A stretch of 64,000 nt of DNA from Beroe ovata (taxonomy: Eukaryota > Ctenophora > Nuda > Beroida > Beroidae), in the NCBI GenBank assembly GCA_946803715.1, contig CAMPET010000095.1, positions 51,768-115,767 of the forward strand. Reading direction: 5' to 3'. Below are positions 23,891 through 36,179 of the stretch, piece by piece. Within the stretch, counting starts at the first letter, position 1, and each line of letters opens with the position of its first letter. Below the pieces are notes generated by a model that had not been told where the DNA came from, ran no database searches, and saw only the letters and a program-made list of their open reading frames with translations. The translations under genes were made by a program, and so were the position numbers.

Positions 23891-24237
23891 AGTTGGAGAT
23901 GAGCGAGAGACGCATCTTCTCGCTCTCTCGCTGGAAAACAAAGGTCTCGCCGAAGAAGTTCTAATGCAATATTATTATATCACTGCATATTTTATGTGAA
24001 TATTATGCGTTCTCGCATAAATTATCATATTTTGTATGATATAACATGGTATCTAATATCACAACATCATGTAAATAAATGAAATGTTCACTCAAATGAG
24101 GTAACATCATAATGTTTACGAGTTAATATTGCGTTTTGTTATGACTTTCCCCTCCATATTTCCATAATTCAGACGGTTGTATAAAGGAATAAATAGGGGC
24201 ACCAATAAGTCAAATTCGGGGGTCACTTCACACTTAC

Positions 24238-24435
24238 CAATCCATGGTCTATCAGTTTTGCGGTGTGCAACTGCTTGAGGTCACTGGAATGGTTGATTAA
24301 CATGGATACCATATCCTAAAATAGTGATAAGTGGTTAGGATTAAATGAAGAATCGTAATTACGAGATTGATTACAAAATAAACTCGAAGCACCAGGCACC
24401 TACTTACAACAGAAATGCCCAATTGAACAAGAACC
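24238..24435 (-). CDS. Possible upstream exons with armadillo-like sequence
   Basis: Two small intron-flanked open segments on the minus strand: 24408-24435 (VLVQLGISV) and 24238-24315 (DMVSMLINHSSDLKQLHTAK followed by LIDHGL), with TTTAG acceptors and GTAAGT donors. The pattern, and the first DUF3504-gene exon (SASGILGVLGQESSNPA), resembles helices of armadillo repeats. They could be the 5' part of the DUF3504 gene or a separate gene. Phase does not join directly to the exon at 23400, so at least one exon would be missing. Low confidence. Confidence 0.35.
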
Positions 24436-25369
24436 CTAAAAATCCGATAGTACAATGATTTATTCATTCTGTATCAGACACAATTATTAAATTGTATCAG
24501 ACAAACCGACGCTCAATTTAATAGATACTGAGGTATGTTTAAAGATCAATCAATTAAATTTAATTCGCGCCAATTTTGCGCGCAGACTGGAAGCAGTCCG
24601 ACACCGCGCCTTACGTTTATGTCTGATATTCGGCCACTATCATCGAACGAGCTGCGGAGATGAGGCTATCAGCTATTACAATATTGATAAAATCAAGGCA
24701 TCAAACAAGCATTTTAAACAATCAATTATTTACAATCAACATTAATCACAAATTTATTCCACATATCAAATCATCTTTATGTACAAACCATCATGTCACT
24801 TATAAGTCAAATCTATGCCTCATTTGCAGGAATGCACCCAATGTTGTCAATAAATTGTATTTGTAAGTTATTAAAAATTCGTGAAGAGAGAAAAATGTTT
24901 CAACAAAAGAGCCCTATCATTACATCCAATCTTACGGAATCAATGTAACGTAAGCAAAAGTTTTGACTACTGCAATCAGTTGATCAATCAAGCAGTTAAT
25001 CAGTCCATTTGTTGATAGCAATAAGTTGCTTAATTATTCAGCATACAACAAGCCCTTTACATAACTTCCGATTGATTTTTACATAGATTCACAAATTAAT
25101 GATCAAATAATATAATCGTAACGAAGGGAATCTTCATAGAAAAGAATCCATAAATCAACATTATAGATACACCGTCATAGGATATGTTGGTACCTAGATT
25201 TTAAGATAAGTATCTTAACATGATGAAGCCTAGTGTGGTGGATAATTTGTAGAAACCTGATAGGGTATTCAATAAGAGGGAATGATAATTCCTGAATTAT
25301 GGAGTAAAATCAATTACACTGAGAGTGGCGAAAATGTTTTACAAAATAAAGGGAACATGGTGGCACTCT

Positions 25370-25510
25370 GTGTGTGTGTGTGTGTGTGTGCGNNNNNNNN
25401 NNNNNNNNNNNNNNNNNNNNNNNNNNNNNNNNNNNNNNNNNNNNNNNNNNNNNNNNNNNNNNNNNNNNNNNNNNNNGTCTGTGTGTGTGTGTGTGTGTAC
25501 GTGTGTGTGT
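25370..25510. repeat. (GT)n microsatellite around an 84-N gap
   Basis: GT repeat on both sides of N 25393-25476, so the gap most likely hides more of the same repeat. Confidence 0.9.
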
Positions 25511-26915
25511 TCTAGCTCATCTTGATGTATACCGCTTAAAAGGTTCATTTTCATTTATTCACGTCCACGGATAAGCATTTTCAAGCAAATTTTTAATCGT
25601 AGTTTACTACCAGGACGTATTACCAGGACGCAATTCATATAAAAGTTGAATCTTCTCGCTGCAGAACGGAACTCGATAGTCGATTTCCTAAAACGGCTGT
25701 GTCTAATTTCAGTAAAATACTTTATAATCCCACGTTCTATAACAGTCAATAAAATGCCCGATTTAACTATATAAGTACTTAGTAATGTTAGTCTAAAATT
25801 AGCTGTGAACTAGTGAAAGTAGGTACAGAAGCACAGTGTACAGCGTGTGCAGTTCGCACAATGCACGTCATGTGTATTGTGTTTTTCTACATTGTGTGTG
25901 TGTGNCAATCTAATTCAAAATGGCTAATCCCAATTGAAGATTGAAGAACAACTTTTTCATCAGCGGGTAAGATACGTGTACTGTACAACTGAAGAACATC
26001 CAATTCGATTCTCTTAAGGGGTATTATTCCATTCTATACCTCATTTTTCCCTTCCATTGAAGGAATCCCGATAGGCCCATCGTATATTCGATACATATTT
26101 TTCAAGAAAACATGCCCAGTTGAAGATTCGACAGCTTTCTGTCCAATCTTCGAAAACACGATCTTCCCAAATTAGGCAGATCCCAAATTAGGCAGATATT
26201 ACCTAACCAGGGATATTCCATGAAATTCGCTATTGGATTGGTGGGGACTGTTGAATGGACACAAATATCATGAAATATTGAGAAAGTTTCTCAGAGACGC
26301 ATTCCAGGTATCATTATTGTGTTTCGGGGAATAATAACATTGATCGTGCGCACGTGCTAAAACCTACAACAATGTACGTGTCATGAATCGACAGATAGCG
26401 CACGCATCACAGCGCAACTGGGCGTGTAAAATGCGAAAATTGAGATTTAATCCTCACGTGAAACACACAGCATTATTATAGCAGGATAATACTTCAGGTG
26501 TATCATAATATTCCCATACTCTCGACTGCCATGCTGCCATGTGAATCTCCGTATATATTGCTGTGAGTGGGGGGGGGTAACATCTCGACATCTGTCAGAT
26601 GAAAATATGTAAGCGGACTCAACATTCCACACAATGCATTATATCGTCAGAGTTATTCAAGCGAGATGTGCACTCAGGGGGGAGTGTCCGGGGGAATGGT
26701 AGTGTGTTCAGTGGTCGGGGTCGGGGGATTGGAAATTATGAAGGGGGAGTGTTCCGGAGTCCAGGGGAATAGAACAAGTGGTAGGTCTTGACACGCTTGT
26801 CGCTTAGGAGGGGAGTGGGAAGGAGATAGCTACAGCTATAGTCAGTAATAAAGGAGGTTACAGTCAGGGAAGAGTGAGGAACTCTCAGCAGGGTAGGGGA
26901 ACACTCACAAGGGGG

Positions 26916-26950
26916 CTCAACTCCAGAGCACTGAGTGCTCTGGAGTTGAG
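26916..26950. repeat. 35-bp palindrome, 17-bp perfect arms
   Basis: The left arm CTCAACTCCAGAGCACT and the right arm AGTGCTCTGGAGTTGAG are exact reverse complements separated by one G. No terminator-like T run, no gene adjacent. Confidence 0.9.
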
Positions 26951-27734
26951 TGATACTCTCATTTCACATGATGTTCCTTGTTCACATGATTGTCGAGATA
27001 ATCTCTCCTTTAGAAAAACGAACACGACTAGTTGCTATAGTAGTAGGTATTATGATAGGTACGACTTTAATGGATAGGGTTATGGATTAGGGCATACTTG
27101 GTCATATACAGATTTATGAGTGATTGAAATTTGGATATGGTTGGTCATATGAGTGATTGGATATGGCTGAATATTACCTTATGTGACGTGACCAAATCCC
27201 TCGACTCAGAATCAACGACTCTTGAATTCATTATATAGCTGACGAAATGAGTAGAGTGAGGGCCTCATAATGGTAAATCGTGACTGAGGTTTAATTTATC
27301 CATTTATCAAGCCCGAAGTGTCCCACTTATTTCAAATGGATCTTGACGATTTGAAGTTTAATTAAATTGGATTACATATTCTTGATAGTAAGTTGTCCTA
27401 CAATTTGTGCGCGAACAAGTGGAAGTTCTGATAATTATTATTGTAATTAACCGATTAAATTGCGATGTTCAAATTGCAAGCTACTACAGGAGAGTCAGCT
27501 ATCTGTGCTGCATCAAGCAGTCAGTGACGCATGATCGTTGTGCACAGGTTTTATTATTGAGGGAGAAGGTGATTTGATGATTCATTATTCTCCAATGAAA
27601 AACAAGGAGCAAGATGGACCTATATCCAATAGGTAGAATTCAAGCATCAACAGGCGAAACAGCGTCGACGTTTTACAATCCCGACCAATGGAGATAGGGG
27701 GGGGGGAGTTTCCTCCAGACAAGAGTTCGCAAGG

Positions 27735-30700
27735 TCACGACGTGTTGTTGGACGTAGACTGATGGGGGTCGCGTCCGAAAACATAATCCCGGAGTATTGG
27801 CGCCAGCTCATCGAGGTGGTGGCTGTGGAAGCGGGAGGAGTCGTCAGCGGGGGGTTTAAATAGTGCACCCAGTAGTTTGCTGTCCTTCATATTGGAGAAC
27901 ACGAGTCTGAAAAGAGGAGGTTAGAATAAAGGGGGAGGTTAGAGTAAGGGCTCGAGAGTGGGGACTGAGGGTGTCTACTACTACTGATTGGTCCACACAG
28001 TCGCACTAGGGCAAAGTGAGAGCTGTACCCTAGCTGCACGTGACCGGGATGGGAAACAAGTCCAGGGGGGGGGTGAAACTAGGGAGTCCGCTGTTGACGG
28101 ATGTCAGTGAAAACTCCCCCTATTTCAGTATACCATGTTATCCACATCTCTCTCAAATTAGTCTAACGTCACCATGAGGCAATTATTTAAGTAGTTTATA
28201 TCGAAAAGTTGGGAATTCTCATACCTCATCACGGGAAGTTGCATTCCGAAATATCACATTCCACTAGGTACTATAATAGTGTCCATCTCCACCTTCAACC
28301 AGTATCACATTGACTCTGACGAATTCTTGTTGTCTCAGCGGAAGAGACTATACTACTGTACTAAGATACTACTAAGGCATGAGAGTACACCATAAGTTCA
28401 CTATACATACATACACCGCCCTGATGGCTGACAACTGAAATTTGCCATGGGGAAACTTCCATAATTTCAATTTATTCATTTGTCACTCCTCCCATATTCT
28501 GTCATGTTGATGTCATTTTTCTTGTCATTATATTCAAAAAGGGAAATCACGCTAAATCAAGATAAATCCCGATATGGGGCACGATCTAGGAGTTGCAAGT
28601 TCTAAGCTGTAACGTATGGGTCACAGTCATTGTTATACTTAGCAGAATACGTCATCAATGAAATTTCTGTAATATTTGAGATATTAGTAACGCGCACAAG
28701 CACTATAGCTGTCAAATAAAGCTGCACTATACCTATCATGTGAGAGTGTGTAACAGTTCACGTAAGTTTCACTGCATGAGAGTGTGACATGGTGTGTGAC
28801 ACACTGCAGGAGAGTGTGACATGGTGTGTGTGACACACTGCAGGAGAGTGTGACATGGTGTGTGACACACTGCAGGAGAGTGTGGCATGGTGTGTGACAC
28901 AGGGCAGGAGAGTGTGACATGGAGTGTGACACACTGCAGTAGAGTGTGTAACATGACAGCAGCTGGAGACGGAGTATGGCGGGTTACACGTGTTACAGAA
29001 AATACGTCTGTAGCTAGATTGTACATAATAGGTACCTAGATAGATTATACAATGTACATTGTACATTGTACGACACGTGGTATGTATCTCATTGAACATA
29101 TCGAGAGAAGTACATAATCCAATATCACGAACTAAGAGCTTGTACAGACCACCTGATCACATATATCAAGATATAAGTAAATGATATAAGTGCTGCTATA
29201 AATAATCCTTTTTTAAATATCAGAGGGTTACGATGATCATATTCTCGAGCATGATAATGGTTGGTAAATGGTAATTTGTCTCCCAACCCCTTTTTCGGTC
29301 ATACCTACTTACCTATGACTCGTTAAATTCGACATTTTCGAATAAAGTACTGTACTCTTTGGTATTTTTATGAATAAAATGTATAGAAGTTTATTTTGAA
29401 CAACTCCAAATGAAATATGAAAATCGGTTGATTCATAACCGCTTTCCATTCATGGATAATGAATATTGTTCTTGATGAATTGTATTTGTGATAACCTATA
29501 GTAGAGGTAATTAACACAATTTTGACTGAAGATTCAATTTGACATTATGATTCCAATAATAAAATCTTGAACTGCTGCTTCGATTCAGAACATAGAAAGA
29601 TAGCATGAAACCAATTGGAAATGAGGGGTAAACCGTGTATTGATAGTCAGGTCGAGACCTAAGCTTGGTCATGGGTCGAAAAAGAGCCCTCTTTTGCGGG
29701 CTCGAATACTTACTAATTACTTACTAATTACTTACTGCTAGTAGTACTATAATGGACATTGGAGCAATATGACAGCTGACAGCAATGCCATTTAGATATC
29801 TAATTGTGCTGTCAAAAAATGTGGGTGCTTCCTGTCAAATTCGTATCTATAAGCCATCACAATGTGTCAAAAAGCTTCTGATAAATACACAATATAGTGC
29901 TGGTAGTCGGAAAGTGACTTCATAGTTTATGATGTTGATGCAGCCCTTGACCAGAATCATGATATAGATGTTACAGTACGGGCCATAACCTTGCCCTTGT
30001 AAAGTTGCTATCCGGTCCTTGCAAGTTATAGTCCCAATTATGGTCAGTATCAACAATCACCACGAAAATGTCAGCTTTTATCATGAAACTGTCATACACG
30101 AGCTACACCCTTTGAATGTCAAATTTGCAGCAATGCAGCATAATAAGCTCCTGTCCGAAACTGAGATGTTTTCTCCGTAACACATTTAAATCATTCTATA
30201 AATGAACGCACATTGATCGTTTTTAAACTCAGTGACCAGAGTATAGAATCAGAGAAGAAACCGAAAAACAGCTTTACTTTTGGGAACACCTTGGACTTTT
30301 TAAACCCAATAAAAATTCTTTTAGATCGGTAAGCTGTTAGGTTGCACAATGCACATGACCACTATTGATTGGTTCTGAGGTTCACATTAACCACTCTTGC
30401 CCCCACTACACTCACAGAGAGTGACACATTACCGCTACACCGGGAATGAGCTCTTCACTTTTACAAAGTTACTATTATAGTACTTTATGATTTAGTAATG
30501 AGAACTGGGAGTAAACTGAGTCCACCAGTCCACCACTGATGAACACATGTTTACCCTTCAAGACAAAGATACACATATGCAAACTGTGAACTGTCACATT
30601 TGACAGGTACCGTCTCCCAGGTTTTCCTATTTCATCGACTGAGTCAAGGAATTCCCAAACCTCGGTACATGCAAAAGTTGAGGTATGCTGCTACGAGGGG

Positions 30701-33400
30701 CACGGTTGAGTGACGTTACCGTCCCGGTGGAGCTAAATGCATGTAATGCTCCAGGAATCATACAGCTAAAAGATACTGTCTCGCCGCTGTGGACATGTTT
30801 TATACCATTAAGATGGAGTTGCGAAAAATCTTCTTAACATACTTACATACAAGCCTTTCAATAATACGAGCCTTTGATAACCCGTTCCCATAGTGATCAC
30901 TGATCAGTGAAGTGTACACGGACAACATTCTTCGCAGGGATTGTATCAAGTTATTCCACACTTGGTCACCACAAAAAAGGTCGCAAGCTAATTTCTCCAG
31001 CTAAAGTCAATATACNATGCCGTCCAGCCACTTACTGCCGAACCTCCCCCGTTAACATACTTACATACAAGCCTTTCAATAATACGAGCCTTTGATTACC
31101 CGTTACCATGGTGATCACTGATCAGTGAAGTGTACACGGACAACATTCTTCGCAGGGATTGTAGCAAGTTATTCCACACTTGGTCCCCACAAAAAAGTCG
31201 CAAGCTAATTTCTCCAGCTAAAGTCAATATACAATTGAGATGGCATTGAAAAGTTGTAAGCTAATATTGAAGAAAATTGCATTCATCTGACTTGCGTTAT
31301 CATGCCCCCAGATCCTTCTCACATACATCTCCAGAACACTCAACTTCATCTCGATGAGTAAAGAGAAAATATGTATTTAGTACATCATTAGTCAGTATAT
31401 GGTTGAGGATGGTAACATTACTACTACAAGCTCAAAACTTATAACTTTTGATATGTTGATACATAGGTAAGTGTTGCCTATCTCCTCTACCTCTACATAA
31501 GCACCTAACTCCTCTACCTCTACATAAGAACCATCGTGGACATCAACCTTCTCTCTCTAATGTGGCTCAAAGATTTTGCTAATTCACCCCTTTCTCTTCC
31601 TCTTACTCCAAGTAAGCCTTCTAACTCGTTTAGAAACTTCCCAGAATTCAAACAAATCGTAGCACTCTGTATAACAGACAACAGTATCTATATTATAAAC
31701 TGTCAGAATTTTCGTAATGGGGTATTTATCAACGCAAGTTCTAAAGAACTGTTTACCTGACACGTTTCTGAGATTTCTGAGTAAGATGAGGAGTGATAAT
31801 AGCGATGATAGTGGTTTCGATTTCTTCCAACTGACTGACAAAATGGCGTTCATCGTACGAAAATGCAACCTGAAAATGCAGTAAGATCTGAATACCTACT
31901 TTCATGATCCTCACATTACTATGTAGGATCCGTAATGCAATGGCACGATTATTTAGGTGGTATTTGTCGTCATGGCTCACAGTGGTGTTGCCTGTATAAC
32001 GGATGTGAATGCAACGTATAATTTCGCATAAAAAAATAGGAACGAGAAACAGGCTATATCCAAAGACAATTATAAGGTCATTCTATAAACATTCCGGTTG
32101 TCTATTTGTGACACAATCAGCTTTCTTGTTCACGTGATTGAAAAATATTCATGAAACGCTAATCATTATGATACCGAGAGTAATACCTATACTTGAAATA
32201 GTTTACTCCAAGATCATTAAACTAACACAGTTCAAAAAATTAACTTGTTATGGAGCAGATTTAACTTGTAATGGAGCAAAAAAGGAGAGCAAGACATTTA
32301 AATCATACACTTACTTCTGCCAAATGTCAGAAAATAGAGGGTTTGGGGAAAATGGCATAATTATTGATGATAGCATACTTTAAAAGGCTAGGGGGGGTTG
32401 ATGATTGAGTTTCAATACTGTCCATAAAAGCATAAAGAAAACTGTAAAAGCTACACTTAAAACAGTGACCACAAGATTTGCTGACAAGAAAGTTACACTA
32501 TTTAATGTGACTCATCAACATTCAACAAGATATATGGGTATTCTTTGACTTGAATCTACTGTTGTACTATTTAGCCTTTAAATCCAGGTTTACTGGATGG
32601 AATATCTTACTCAGCTATGAGACCTTATAGGTATTCAAAAGATCAGATGTTTCATAAGGGAATGTTTCATTTGAGTGGAAAGAGAATTAATAAACTCTCT
32701 TTCAATTTTAGTTTATTGCACAGATTTTATCTATAAATCCACAATAACTCAACCAACCGCAATAGACCAAACATCAGAAAAATTTCTTTTTAATAAACCG
32801 ACCAACCACAATAAACCAACCAACTTCAAGGTTAGCTGATCATCAAAATTCACAACACATTACAAACTCACCTCCCAGAAAGTAACCAAAGTCATGATGA
32901 GCTTAGAGAATGTTTTTATCATTTGTTTAAGAAGTTGCTTTTCAGGGAGAGAAAACTTTTCATTTGAATATAAAATTCCCAGTTTTATCACAATCTTGAT
33001 GATGCACTTAGTTATTTGCTTAGCTTCACTCTCTGTCCTGACATCCTGCAATTAACATTCCTCATTGAAGGGTTATTAAGAAACTTGAGTCTTAAACTTA
33101 AAATAGAGTGAATTTAATCAACTGATAGCTACATACCTTTAAAAAAGCATATAGTATATCAAGAATTTTTCCAGCATCATCATCAATGAAATGTCTAGCA
33201 ACTGATCTTGATGCCATCTTGCCTAGAATCTTCTTTTGTATTCTAATGCCCAGTGTATGAGACTTAACTGAATCACCTGCTTCATCAACCATCATCTTGA
33301 ACCTTGAAATTAGGCAATTAACAGATTGGTTCATATTAGCTGAAATATAATTAACAGATTGGTTCATATTAGCTGAAATATAAGTCTTGACCTCCTTCAT
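27735..33400 (-). CDS. TNFAIP8-like: TNFAIP8/TIPE family protein
   Basis: TIPE proteins are small all-helical phosphoinositide-binding regulators of immunity and cell survival (family knowledge). Exons: 33137-33400, 32872-33045, 31757-31869, 27735-27906, all phases compatible. Diagnostic segments: GIRIQKKILGKMASRSVARH with IDDDAGKILDILY (exon 1), ITKCIIKIVIKLGILYSNEK (exon 2), VAFSYDERHFVSQLEEIE (exon 3) and NMKDSKLLGALFKPP followed by HHLDELAPILRDYV (exon 4). With ATG at 33400 the protein has about 240 aa; starting at the later Met pair near 33295 gives about 205 aa, closer to the usual 185-200. The first candidate region includes a doubled YISANMNQSVN segment. The last intron is about 3.85 kb, far longer than the others. 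Exons 1 and 2 recur downstream in duplicated assembly segments. Confidence 0.9.
28767..28955. repeat. Minisatellite, units of about 32-34 bp
   Basis: About six imperfect units of CACTGCAGGAGAGTGTGACA plus TGGTGTGTGA(CA), inside TIPE intron 3. Units are not separated by unique spacers, so it is not CRISPR-like. Confidence 0.9.
30835..31232. repeat. 180-bp segment repeated around a single-N join
   Basis: 30835-31015 and 31054-31232 are nearly identical (both start ACATACTTACATACAAGC), with a few substitutions such as GATAACC/GATTACC. The N at 31016 separates them. Most likely an assembly join of two alleles. Confidence 0.85.
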
Positions 33401-34779
33401 GATCAAAAAGGTGTGTGGGTATACTGTGATTTAGATAACTGACATTGATTTTCTAGACCAGGGACTCTTGTCAGCTGCAATGTAACAAGAAATCAAGTGG
33501 AGAGTTTCTAGCCCATCCTATATCTCAAAGCTGACAACTGCTAGCAACTGGACCTGTCTCAAACCTCAGTGTTTTGCTCTGAGTTAACTGATATGCTCTG
33601 AATTAGGGAGGTCTGGGTGGCCAGTGAGGTCTGAGACAGGTGGGTGGATTGGGACAAAATATCTATGTTGGTGAATGTTTATCGACTTCAAGTGTTGCAG
33701 TTGTTCCTTGACTTGTAGTGCAAGATTGCAATATGAGATGCGCAGCTCAGTGCAGAACTATAATTGACAGAATTAATGATTATTATCTGAGTTTGCCTGC
33801 GCGCGGCAAAATTGTCGACAGAGCCTAGTTGATTCAATGATTCAACCAGTGGTTAAGTTGAAGAGCTCTTCCCTACCGCCGGCGCCGCGCAATTATAATT
33901 CCGCTGCAGGTGCAGGTGCAAAAACAAAATTTAACCACTGCCTGATCGCTAGCGATAGAAGGTAAAAATTTTGCAATTGCATTGCACGTGGCGCCGTCGG
34001 TAAAAAAGAACTCGGCCCTAGTGTGCGAATCGTGTGCAAAAGTTTACGTGTGCACACTATGCTGACTTTAAGTTTACGCGTGCACAATATGCTGATTTTT
34101 GAACATGCGCGTTATATTAATTATACGTACGTACGTACGCGCGTGATGAGTCGAGCGCGAAAATTAAAGTACACAGGACTCAGGGATTAGGCGCCCGCGG
34201 TTTCCATACATTATACTATTATATACATTAAAGGGACCATAAAAATGCCAGAGAATAGTCAGGATTTCAGAGGTCATTACAATTCTGAAAAACGTTGAAC
34301 AGCAGCTGTTGGCTGTTACAATACAGCAAGGTTTCATGGTTTTCACAGAACCAGTTATCACGAATCGAATTGAAACAGAGAAATGTGTTAGCCATCCAGA
34401 TATGAAATCTGTCAATAACGTAAAATAAAGCATCTTGTCTGTGTCCAGCACATTTGTCTTTACAATGTGAACAATTAAATGATTGTGAAATACCAATTGA
34501 TCAAATAAAAGAATTTATTGGTCATGAGATGATAATAAAATGTTCGTATCATCATTATTCTTCTGGACACTGGTAGGTTCTTTAATAAATAAGATCAAAT
34601 ACACAGATAAGGAACGCCATGCTAACAAGCAAGTTAAACAACACACCTGTTACATGTGTTCAATCAAGTTGACAGGGTTCAATGCTGGGTAGGTCGTGTA
34701 GGAAATACATGACTATTGATATGAAAATGAGGCCCAGAATAACCATGCCCATTTTGTATAGTTGATTAGTGTGACGGTG
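32586..34779. repeat. Duplicated segment, copy A (TIPE exons 1-2 to ZIP last exon)
   Basis: This segment recurs almost base for base at 36180-38336. It carries TIPE exons 2 and 1, the CpG-rich 5' flank, and the last 120 bp of the ZIP coding region (34660-34779), where it is cut by an N at 34780. It is joined on the left to the rest of TIPE. Confidence 0.9.
33874..34002. mobile_element. Small inverted-repeat element (about 129 bp), copy in segment A
   Basis: The left end TACCGCCGGCGCCGCGCAATT and the right end on the other strand TACCGACGGCGCCACGTGCAA match over about 20 bp. Equivalent copies occur at 37431-37559 (segment B) and 35453-35584 (segment C). GC-rich termini with an AT-rich core and no coding capacity suggest a MITE-like element in the TIPE 5' flank. 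Confidence 0.6.
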
Positions 34780-34780
34780 N

Positions 34781-36178
34781 TAGAATCTTCTTTTGTATTC
34801 TAATGCCCAGTGTATGAGACTTAACTGAATCACCTGCTTCATCAACCATCATCTTGAACCTTGAAATTAGGCAATTAACAGATTGGTTCATATTAGCTGA
34901 AATATAATTAACAGATTGGTTCATATTAGCTGAAATATAAGTCTTGACCTCCTTCATGATCAAAAAGGTGTGTGGGTATACTGTGATTTAGATAACTGAC
35001 ATTGATTTTCTAGTCCAGGGACTCTTGTCAGCTGCAATGTGACAAGAAGTCAAGCAGAGAGTTTCTAGCCCATCCTATATCTCAAAGCTGACAACTGCTA
35101 GCAACTGGGCCTGTCTCAAACAGTGTTTTGCTCTGTTTTGCTCAGTGTTTTGCTCTGAGAGAACTTCTCAACATTAACTGATATGCTCTGAATTAGGGAG
35201 GTCTGGCCGGTGGCAAGTGAGGTCTGAGACAGGTAAATTGGGACAAAATATCTATATGTTGGTGAATGTTTTTCGAAGCTTCAAGTGTTGCAGTTGCTCC
35301 TTGACTTGTAGTGCAAGATTACTATATGGGATGCGCAGTGCACAACTATAATTGTCAGATTGTCAGAATTAGTAATTATTATCTGTTATCTGAGTTTGCC
35401 TGCGCGCGCGAGGCAAAATTGTCGACAGAGCCTGATTGAAGGGTTTTTCCCAACCGTCGGTGCCGCGCAATTGTAATTCCGCTGCAGGTGCAAAAACAAA
35501 ATCTCGCCACTCGTACGGTACTCGGCACTCGCCAGCGAGGAAAGGTTATTAAATTTTACAATTGCGTGGCGCCGCGCCGACGGTTAACGGTAAGGAAAAC
35601 ATTCAACCCTATAGTCATGCATGTGCATTAATGTCTTGCGACATTTCAGGTCTAGGTCCATAGTTTACAGTTGCAGTTTAGAGTAAAATTAAGGGGCGCG
35701 AAACTTGTAGGATTTTGTCGATCGATGATAGACCCTGTCGAGAATTTCGTTTTGCGCGCGCGCGGCGCAAACTTATTCTCAGACTTCGCGGCTTGCATCA
35801 GCGGTCTAGCATCGCCAGACAAGTAGGATTTCACCCTACCCTTGATGGCGGGATTTTATCCCTGGCACCGACGGTAGGGTAAAATCCTACAAGCGCGAAA
35901 CCTGTGCAATATGCTGACTTAAACTTTACGCGTACACGATATGCTGATTTTGGAACATGCGTACGTACGCACGCGCATGATGGGTCGAGCGCGAAAATTA
36001 AAGTACACAGGACTCAGAGATTAGGCGCCCGCGTTTTCCATACATTATATACATATACGGACCATGAAAATGCCGGAGAATAGTCAGGATTTCAGAGGTC
36101 ATTACAATTCTGAAAAACGTTAAACAGCAGCTTTAGGCTGTAACAATACAGCAAGGTTTCATGGTTTTCACAGAACCA
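34781..36178. repeat. Duplicated segment, copy C (more diverged)
   Basis: It starts inside TIPE exon 1 (matching 33225 onward) and ends in the same 5' flank, bounded by N at 34780 and 36179. It differs from copies A and B by many substitutions and indels and contains a 188-bp inverted-repeat element absent from them. It looks like the other haplotype, though a real diverged duplicate is possible. Confidence 0.85.
35705..35892. mobile_element. 188-bp MITE-like element with perfect 9-bp target duplication
   Basis: Ends are TTGTAGGATTTT and AAAATCCTACAA (12-bp perfect inverted repeat). The flanks are GCGCGAAAC at 35696-35704 and GCGCGAAAC at 35893-35901, an exact 9-bp direct repeat. A subterminal hairpin near the right end repeats GTAGGATTT..CCTACC. 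Present only in segment C. Confidence 0.75.
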
Positions 36179-36179
36179 N

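Larger units (their letters stand above)
24436..27734. other. Gene-poor stretch between the DUF3504 gene and TIPE 3' end
   Basis: About 3.3 kb of AT-rich sequence without a supportable gene. Contents: a small CpG cluster near 24566-24620, a GT repeat interrupted by N at 25393-25476, a single N at 25905, a 35-bp palindrome at 26916-26950 and a G-rich patch around 26640-26880. Confidence 0.6.
27907..31756. other. TIPE intron 3
   Basis: AT-rich intron with the minisatellite and, at 30835-31232, a tandem copy of a 180-bp segment around a single N (31016). No exon-like sequence found. Confidence 0.6.

Noticed and set aside
25282-25574. Open frames through the GT repeat and N gap, and similar ones at 39860-40399 and 51265-51585
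   Set aside because: They are translations of dinucleotide repeats and unknown bases.
27647-27868. 73-codon minus-strand frame rich in Pro/Thr
   Set aside because: A different frame of the same DNA is the last TIPE exon (27735-27906), which joins the upstream exon in phase.
28767-28955. CRISPR-like array
   Set aside because: Units are contiguous without unique spacers and lie in a eukaryotic intron; it is a minisatellite.
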